Shown here piece after piece: positions 58,988-64,000 of a stretch of 64,000 nt of DNA. Origin of the DNA: CAWDVB01 sp963824105 (GTDB lineage Bacteria; Actinomycetota; Actinomycetes; Propionibacteriales; Nocardioidaceae). The DNA is taken from positions 1 to 64,000 of the forward strand of contig CAWGNN010000009.1 in NCBI GenBank assembly GCA_963824105.1, given 5' to 3'. The notes under the pieces were generated by a model. The model made no database searches and was not told the origin of the DNA. It saw nothing but the letters and a program-made list of their open reading frames with translations. The translations under genes were made by a program, and so were the position numbers. How positions within the stretch are numbered: position 1 is the stretch's first letter; the number at the start of each line of letters is the position of its first letter.

Positions 58988-60347
58988 TGATCGGCCGTCC
59001 CTCCGGGTTCTGATACAGAAGTCGACGGTGCCGTAGAGCAAGCGCCGAGACAAGGGTCACCGGTCCCAGCCGGCCCAGGAACATCAACACAACAAGGATG
59101 ACCTGGGCCACCTGCGGGAGACCCGGAGTGATCCCGGTCGACAGACCCACGGTCGCCGCGGCGGACACGACCTCGAACATCGCCGGCTCGAAGTCGATGT
59201 GACCCAGTTCCATCAAGAGCAGAGTCGAGCTCATCACCGCCACCAGCGCGATCATCACGACCGAGAGCGCCTGGCGCTGGGTACGTGTGTTGATCCGACG
59301 CCGCCGGATGTCCACGGACTCCTCACCTCGCACCTCGGCGATCACCACGAAGATCAGGAGCACGAAGGTAGTCACCTTGATGCCGCCGGCCGTGCTGGCG
59401 GATCCACCCCCGATGAACATCAGCATGATGGTGACCAGCAGCGTCTCCGGGTGCATCGCCGCAACGTCGACGGTGCTGAATCCCCCCGAACGCGGCATGG
59501 CCGAGGCGAAGAATCCCGACATGATCCGGTCGGGCCAAGGCATGCCGCCGAGCGTCCCGGGGTTGTTCCACTCAACGATCGTGATGAAGAGCATCCCCCC
59601 GACGAGCAGGATTGCCGACGTCCACACCGTCATCTGGAAGTGCAGGGTCCACCGACGACGGCGCCGCCACCTCTGTCGGGCCAGCTCGAAGAGCACCGGG
59701 AAACCCAGGGAGCCGAGGATCACCCCGAACGCCACCGGGAGCACGATCCAAGGGTCGGCCGCGAAACCGACGAGGCTGTCGCTCTGCAACGAGAAGCCGG
59801 CGTTGTTGAAGGCAGACACCGCGTGGAAGACCCCGAAGTAGGCCGCCCGGCCGAGGGGCTCGTCGTACGTCAGGTACATCCGCAGCGTGAGGACGATCGC
59901 CAACGCGGCCTCGATCAGCAACGAGATCCTGAAGATGCCGAAGAGCACCTCTCGGATGTCCCCGAGACCAACGCTGCCCGTCTCCGCTGCGGCATTGAGG
60001 CGGCTACGCAGGCCGATCCTGCGCGAGACCACCAAGCCCAGCAGCGACGCCATGGCCATGATCCCGAGCCCCCCGACCTGGAAGAGCACCAGCAAGACGG
60101 TCTCGCCGAAGCCGCTCCAGTACGTCGCGGTGTCCACGGTCGTCAGCCCGGTGACGCACACCGCACTGGTCGCCTGGAACAGCGCGGTGACAGGCGAAGC
60201 ACCGTGACCGTCCTCGGTCGAGACCGGCAACATCAGCAGGACCGTCCCGAGCAGGATCGTCCCGAGGAACGCCGCCGCGGCGGCTCTCGCCGGGTGCGTG
60301 AGAACCGTGGCCCTTCGGCCCGGCCGCTCGGGGTGCCCGGGGAGCAT
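58980..60347 (-). CDS. trkH: TrkH-type potassium transport membrane subunit, 455 aa
   Basis: Forms the potassium pore with TrkA. Several MPM repeats, each with a selectivity-filter segment, are seen: QATSAVCVTGLTTVDTATYW, HAVSAFNNAGFSLQSDSLVG, ASAMPRSGGFSTVDVAAMHP and VSAAATVGLSTGITPG. The glycine residues in VTGLT, NAGFS, SGGFS and VGLST line the filter. ATG 60347 has GGAG upstream. It is the first gene of the trkH-trkA-SURF1-DUF3817 run and is divergent from the EgtC-like gene. Confidence 0.94.
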   Translation of the reverse strand: MLPGHPERPGRRATVLTHPARAAAAAFLGTILLGTVLLMLPVSTEDGHGASPVTALFQATSAVCVTGLTTVDTATYWSGFGETVLLVLFQVGGLGIMAMASLLGLVVSRRIGLRSRLNAAAETGSVGLGDIREVLFGIFRISLLIEAALAIVLTLRMYLTYDEPLGRAAYFGVFHAVSAFNNAGFSLQSDSLVGFAADPWIVLPVAFGVILGSLGFPVLFELARQRWRRRRRWTLHFQMTVWTSAILLVGGMLFITIVEWNNPGTLGGMPWPDRIMSGFFASAMPRSGGFSTVDVAAMHPETLLVTIMLMFIGGGSASTAGGIKVTTFVLLIFVVIAEVRGEESVDIRRRRINTRTQRQALSVVMIALVAVMSSTLLLMELGHIDFEPAMFEVVSAAATVGLSTGITPGLPQVAQVILVVLMFLGRLGPVTLVSALALRHRRLLYQNPEGRPIIG

Positions 60348-60464
60348 GCTCACCGCTCCATTCAACCAGTCGCAGTTCCCCACCTTCGGCCCTGACGTTC
60401 CCAGCTGCCAGCGGTCAGGATGGAGGCACAAGAGCGTGGAGCGCTCGCCAAGGAGGTGGGGCGG

Positions 60465-61286
60465 ATGTGTCGCTGGTTGGCGTACTCGGGGTCACCGGTG
60501 CTTCTCGAGGAGCTCCTCTACAAGCCCCGGCACTCACTGGTCATGCAGAGCCGGCACTCCGATCTCGGCGCGACCACGGTGAACGGTGACGGGTTCGGCC
60601 TCGGCTGGTACGGCACTGGTGGGACGCCGGGACTCTTCCATAGCACCGAGCCCGCCTGGAACGACCACAACCTGCGGGAGCTGTCGGCACAGGTCTCCTC
60701 TGCGCGCTTCTTCGCCCACGTCCGGGCAGCCACGGGGGCACCGGTGCAACAGACCAACTGCCACCCGTTCCGCCACGGCAGCTGGCTGTGGATGCACAAC
60801 GGAGAGGTGGCTGTCTTCCCCGCCATCAAGCGGGACCTGATGCTGGCGATCGACCCGGATCTGTATCCGTTGATCCTCGGCTCGACCGACTCGGAGGTGT
60901 TGTTCTTCCTCGCCCTGACGTTCGGCTTGGCCGAGGACCCTCTGGCAGCCGTGGCTCGAACTGTCGGATTCGTGGAGACGACGGCTCGATCGCGGGGGAT
61001 CCCCGATCCGGTGCAGATGACGGTCGCGGCCACGGACGGGACCACCACCTGGGCGTTCCGCTACTCCTCGAGCGGGCGCTCCCGCACTCTCTTCCACAGC
61101 GACGATGTCACGACGCTGCGCCACCAGTACCCGGACAACCCCGTCCTGCACGAACTCTCCGCCGATGCCCGGCTGATCGTCTCCGAGCCGCTGGGCGATC
61201 TGCGCGGCGCGTGGCGGGAGGTGCCGGAGTCCACCTGCGTCGTCGTCCGCGACGGGGAGGAGCGACTGGTCCCGTTCCGGCCCTGA
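60465..61286 (+). CDS. Class II glutamine amidotransferase, EgtC-like paralogue, 273 aa
   Basis: The N-terminal nucleophile Cys2 is in MCRWLAYSGSPVLLEELLYK, followed by TTVNGDGFGLGWYGTGGTPG, FFAHVRAATGAPVQQTNCHP and FRHGSWLWMHNGEV. These are the same motifs and order as EgtC at 33531-34265, but the C-terminal half is different and longer. I chose ATG 60465 because AAGGAGG is upstream and Cys must be residue 2. It could hydrolyse other gamma-glutamyl compounds. It is separated from the egt genes by 25 kb and is divergent from trkH. Confidence 0.88.
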   Translation: MCRWLAYSGSPVLLEELLYKPRHSLVMQSRHSDLGATTVNGDGFGLGWYGTGGTPGLFHSTEPAWNDHNLRELSAQVSSARFFAHVRAATGAPVQQTNCHPFRHGSWLWMHNGEVAVFPAIKRDLMLAIDPDLYPLILGSTDSEVLFFLALTFGLAEDPLAAVARTVGFVETTARSRGIPDPVQMTVAATDGTTTWAFRYSSSGRSRTLFHSDDVTTLRHQYPDNPVLHELSADARLIVSEPLGDLRGAWREVPESTCVVVRDGEERLVPFRP

Positions 61287-61311
61287 CCGTCGCGGCGACC
61301 TCAGCTCGGCG

Positions 61312-62727
61312 CTACCGCACGAACGCCGGGTGGAAGGGATCGCTCACGTCCAAGGCGTAGAGGAGATGACTGCCGGTGGTGGCCGTGCGCTTGGCATGGA
61401 AGCCGACCCAGAAGATCCGATGGCCGATCAGCTCAGGGGCGGACAGGGCCGCGAAGTCGGACGACTTCCACAGGCGATGCGCCAGCTGTCGCCCGCGGGC
61501 ATCGACCAGCACGTACTTCATCACGCGGGACTTCGGCCTGACGATCGAGAAGAGAATCGCGAACTGGCGCGGTCGTAGCTGCACGATGGCCGGCTGCCCG
61601 ACCCATCGCCTCGGCGAGGCGATGGGGTTGAAGTCGGTGATCCAGTGGAAGCGGGTGTCTCCACTCGAGATGTCGGTGGACGTGACGTACACATTGGGTG
61701 AGTACCCGCTCGAGACTCCTGTCACGCCGTCGATCGCGTGGGTGTCGGGCACGGAGATCCCCGCGATCAGAGCCCGTCCCGCCCCGGTCTGCAGGGAGTT
61801 CGTCGTGACGCCGGTGAAGTTGTCTCCAAGGCTTCCCTTGATGGTGAGAGCCTCGGAGTCGCGCGAGGTGCCCACCGTGGCGCTGGGGAAGTAGTCCGGC
61901 TCGACGCTCAGCGACACCGCGCGCGGGTAGGCGTCACCATGATCCACCAGGAGAAGTGAGCCCTGGGCCACGTCGACGAGCTCGTTGAACGAGTGGGAGA
62001 CCCACGGGTAGCCCGCTGAGCTGGGCAGGACGCTCATCGAGGTGGTGTCGATGCCGATCGTGAAGTTCGCCTCGTGGTGGATCCCGTTGGAGTCCGCATA
62101 GATCGTCCGCGAAGTGTGCAGCACCAGCGTTCCGTCGCGCACCAGCATCGACGGGGCGCCCAGGGGGGCGAACCGGAACACCCCGTGGCTGTCTGCGGCC
62201 TCGCTGGTGATCCTCGCGATCCCGGCGAGCGTCAGGTCGGGGCCAAACTTCTCCACCCGCCCGACCACGAAGCTCGCACTCTGTGACTTGTTCGCACCGT
62301 TGCGCGCCAGCAGGGCATACAGGTCACCGCTGGGCGCGAGGTACGCCGTGACCAGGGTGAAGCGCGCCAAGGTGAAGGCAATCCGCCCCGAGGAAACGGT
62401 GGTGCCGGTCGTCGGGTCGATCCGGGTCACCCGCACCACATCGGGCTTCACCAGGCTCGCCACCACGAGGAGACCCTGGGAGTCCTCGCCCAACTGGTAG
62501 GGACTCGGCGAGGCCCAGTTCGAGGCGGTATAGGACGGCTTGGTCAGACAGGTCCGGCAAGGGGCTCGGACCGATTCGTACCCTGCGTAGTCGACCGAGG
62601 TATGGGTGAGCAGCCGCGCGATGGCGTGACGGGGGAGGGTCGGCCCGGCCACGGAGGGGTCCAGCACCAAGCCGCTGGCCATCGCCACCGCGAGAGCGGC
62701 GAGAAGGGCGGTGAGCCGGACCCTCAT
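61312..62727 (-). CDS. Secreted protein of unknown function, 471 aa
   Basis: The start MRVRLTALLAALAVAMASGL is a signal peptide. The mature part is beta-rich with many short motifs such as GQPAIVQLRPRQFAILFSIV, LVVASLVKPDVVRVTRIDPT and DGTLVLHTSRTIYADSNGIH, suggesting a beta-propeller-like exported domain. Two Cys near residue 58 (PCRTCLTK) could form a disulfide. It has no recognised catalytic motif or membrane anchor. It lies beside tRNA-Ala on its own transcript. I do not recognise the family. Confidence 0.75.
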   Translation of the reverse strand: MRVRLTALLAALAVAMASGLVLDPSVAGPTLPRHAIARLLTHTSVDYAGYESVRAPCRTCLTKPSYTASNWASPSPYQLGEDSQGLLVVASLVKPDVVRVTRIDPTTGTTVSSGRIAFTLARFTLVTAYLAPSGDLYALLARNGANKSQSASFVVGRVEKFGPDLTLAGIARITSEAADSHGVFRFAPLGAPSMLVRDGTLVLHTSRTIYADSNGIHHEANFTIGIDTTSMSVLPSSAGYPWVSHSFNELVDVAQGSLLLVDHGDAYPRAVSLSVEPDYFPSATVGTSRDSEALTIKGSLGDNFTGVTTNSLQTGAGRALIAGISVPDTHAIDGVTGVSSGYSPNVYVTSTDISSGDTRFHWITDFNPIASPRRWVGQPAIVQLRPRQFAILFSIVRPKSRVMKYVLVDARGRQLAHRLWKSSDFAALSAPELIGHRIFWVGFHAKRTATTGSHLLYALDVSDPFHPAFVR

Positions 62728-62836
62728 CGTCAGACTCCTTCGCGTCGGCGTCGCTGGTCGTTCACGGGCACAGCCCGAACCTCAAGCGAATCGGTCTGTG
62801 ACCGCAGTCGGCTTGGGTAGCGCGCCGTACGCCGAG

Positions 62837-62909
62837 TGGAGCCAAGGGGACTCGAACCCCTAACCCCCTGCTTGCAAAGCAGGTGCGCTACCAATTGCGC
62901 CATGGCCCC
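62837..62909 (-). tRNA. tRNA-Ala (anticodon TGC)
   Basis: This 73-nt tRNA has acceptor GGGGCCA/TGGCTCC with discriminator A. The anticodon stem CCTGC/GCAGG encloses TTTGCAA, and TGC reads GCN alanine codons. The T loop is TTCGAGT. CCA is not encoded. It pairs with tRNA-Ile just upstream, flanking a mini-protein gene. Confidence 0.95.
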
Positions 62910-62920
62910 CCGAAGGGCGG

Positions 62921-63046
62921 TCAGATGTTCCTGACGCTGTCGGTGACCTCGGCCCAGACGGCCTGCTCGTGGCGAGCGTCCATGACCTTCTTCGCCGCGG
63001 CCGCGGCCGCGGCGAGCGCAATACCGAGGAGAATGAGCTTCTTCAT
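62921..63046 (-). CDS. DLW-39-family mini membrane protein, 41 aa
   Basis: A GGGAGG lies 8 nt before ATG 63046. The product MKKLILLGIALAAAAAAAKK has one Ala-rich membrane helix, then VMDARHEQAVWAEVTDSVRN with the acidic, Trp-containing tail of the DLW-39 family. Function unknown. In many actinobacteria this gene lies between the gyrA-side tRNA-Ile and tRNA-Ala genes, as here. Confidence 0.8.
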   Translation of the reverse strand: MKKLILLGIALAAAAAAAKKVMDARHEQAVWAEVTDSVRNI

Positions 63047-63078
63047 CTGGTGCCTCCCGCAAGTGTTCGGGGTCCCGG

Positions 63079-63152
63079 TGGGCCTAACAGGACTTGAACC
63101 TGTGACCTCTTCCTTATCAGGGAAGCGCTCTAACCGTCTGAGCTATAGGCCC
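63079..63152 (-). tRNA. tRNA-Ile (anticodon GAT)
   Basis: 74-nt tRNA with acceptor GGGCCTA/TAGGCCC and discriminator A. The anticodon stem CTTCC/GGAAG encloses CTGATAA, so GAT reads AUC and AUU isoleucine codons. The D arm begins TAGCTC and the T loop is TTCAAGT. CCA is not encoded. Confidence 0.95.
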
Positions 63153-63266
63153 CCGCGGTCCGGCGCGATTGTCGGACCGACGAGGAAGGTTACCCCATCG
63201 CCGCGAGGCTCCCCAAACCGGTCGATAGCAGCAAAGGACCCGCTGGTCGGGCACATCTGGCGGGTC

Positions 63267-63890
63267 TCAGTGCTCCTCGGCCAGGGTCACTTCGACGCCA
63301 CCGAGAAGGTCCGCGGCGAGGTTGTAGAGGAAGGCCCCCAGGGTGGCCAACGCGGTCAGCAGAACGACGTCGACGGCCGAGATCAGCATCGTCAAGCCGA
63401 CCACGCGGTTGGTGCCGATGTAGTTGCGGATGTCGAAGGTCGGACCGGTGCCGCTGTTGACGACCTGACCCACCGTCGAGTTGATCGAGTCCCACAAGCC
63501 GGTCTGGCCGAGCATGTTCCAGACGACGAAGACCGCGATGACGGTCACGATTCCCAAGGCCACGGAGAGGAGGAAGGCGAGCTTCATCACGCCCCACGGC
63601 GAAACGTGCACGAGGCGGAGTCGGGCGCGGCGGACCTTCACGCCGTCCTTCTTCTCCCGCTTCAGCGACTTCTTGGATCCCGTGGCCTCTGAGGCCTCGG
63701 GATCCTCCACGGCCGGAGCCTCGTGACTCACGGTCTCCTCGATCGCGTCACTCGGTCCGTCGAAGTATCGGCTGGGCTGGTGCAGGTCCGGGTTGATCCG
63801 GAAACCGACGTGAGGCTGGGTGTCCTCCATCGGCGAAGATGTCAGGGGTCGTCGAGGCACGAAGTCTTCGTCCCGCGGTGGCTGCGTCAT
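63267..63890 (-). CDS. DUF3566 membrane protein, 207 aa
   Basis: An acidic, disordered N-terminal half with Lys-rich linker (SKKSLKREKKDGVKVRRARL) is followed by two membrane helices: MKLAFLLSVALGIVTVIAVF near residue 120, and MLISAVDVVLLTALATLGAF near 175. The DUF3566 motif HVSPWGVMKL is seen before the first helix. The ATG (63890) overlaps the TGA of the gene at the window edge. In actinobacteria this gene follows gyrA, which matches. Function unknown. Confidence 0.9.
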   Translation of the reverse strand: MTQPPRDEDFVPRRPLTSSPMEDTQPHVGFRINPDLHQPSRYFDGPSDAIEETVSHEAPAVEDPEASEATGSKKSLKREKKDGVKVRRARLRLVHVSPWGVMKLAFLLSVALGIVTVIAVFVVWNMLGQTGLWDSINSTVGQVVNSGTGPTFDIRNYIGTNRVVGLTMLISAVDVVLLTALATLGAFLYNLAADLLGGVEVTLAEEH

Positions 63891-64000
63891 CAGCTCTCCT
63901 CGGTAGGCTCGGTCTCGACTGCAGTAGTCTGCACATCTTCGCCGGGTTCGTCGCTCGGCTCAAATCCGATCGGGGTGTCAGGCGCGTCGTTCTCGACACT
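63890..64000 (-). CDS. gyrA: 3' end of the preceding gene, presumed gyrA (DNA gyrase subunit A)
   Basis: Only the last 36 codons are in the window, ending in the stop at 63890-63892, which overlaps the DUF3566 start by one base (TGATG). The residues are acidic and disordered (SVENDAPDTPIGFEPSDEPG, then EDVQTTAVETEPTEES), as gyrase A tails often are. No catalytic region is visible. The gyrA call rests on the conserved actinobacterial order gyrA - DUF3566 - tRNA-Ile - tRNA-Ala. Confidence 0.6.
   Translation of the reverse strand, partial: SVENDAPDTPIGFEPSDEPGEDVQTTAVETEPTEES

Noticed and set aside
59199..60395. 398-aa open frame antisense to trkH
   Set aside because: Shadow frame, His- and Arg-rich with no domain; TrkH filter motifs are all on the minus strand.

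Overview
ORGANISM. The window is uniformly GC-rich, many genes start at GTG (a few at TTG), and the genes are typically actinobacterial: Bpa proteasome activator, ergothioneine genes, CrgA, FhaA/FhaB, PknB with PASTA domains, DUF3566, DLW-39-type mini-proteins. Gene content fits the Propionibacteriales, perhaps Nocardioidaceae; that placement is inference. The right edge carries the presumed 3' end of gyrA, then a DUF3566 gene, tRNA-Ile, tRNA-Ala, cyclophilin, rhomboid, crgA and the pknB cluster, which is the usual neighbourhood of the chromosome origin. This is core chromosome; I saw no insertion sequence, prophage or CRISPR array. LAYOUT. 1-3300: tRNA-Arg (cut by the edge) and two tRNA-Ser genes, a frameshifted LuxR-type regulator facing a tiny secreted peptide gene, and small hypothetical genes. 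3400-13750: a membrane protein, nitrilase-family amidase, MobA-like protein with its DUF6457 companion, quinone oxidoreductase, Bpa, two HAD phosphatases overlapping serS, a PAP2-diacylglycerol-kinase fusion, and pheA. 13800-17500: larB-larC, a TMEM165-type transporter and arcA. 17750-21120: glycerophosphodiesterase, Fpg/Nei glycosylase, Aat transferase, EcsC-like protein. 21150-30320: a leucine-catabolic operon (carboxylase beta, biotin-carrying alpha, HMG-CoA lyase) followed closely by three sulfotransferase-like genes, with a VOC protein and a TetR regulator on the other side; matching dyads lie before the operon and before tetR. 30390-37620: glutathione peroxidase, egtABCD, M13 peptidase, acetyltransferase. 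37700-46580: signal peptidase, then a copper island (CtaG-like, DUF5134, CopA ATPase, CopD-CtaG fusion, BlaI/CopY repressor, M56 protease) tied together by three copies of one operator core, then an OsmC protein. 46640-54800: tRNA-Leu and fhaA-fhaB-pstP-rodA-pbpA-pknB, the cell-wall growth and phosphorylation operon, with a DUF881 gene at its end. 54940-64000: a double-length CrgA, three DnaA-box-like 9-mers, rhomboid, cyclophilin, SURF1, trkA-trkH, an EgtC-like amidohydrolase, a secreted protein of unknown function, tRNA-Ala, a DLW-39 mini-protein, tRNA-Ile, DUF3566 and the presumed gyrA tail. HOW IT WORKS TOGETHER. Themes are thiol and redox protection (egt, GPx, OsmC), copper homeostasis with cytochrome-oxidase assembly factors (CtaG, SURF1), branched-chain amino acid catabolism under a likely local TetR repressor, and division and envelope control near the origin. 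The strongest candidates for new biology are the BlaI/M56 copper regulon, the sulfotransferase trio with a P-loop-less middle member, the secreted peptide beside a LuxR regulator, the duplicated CrgA and the DnaA-box cluster.
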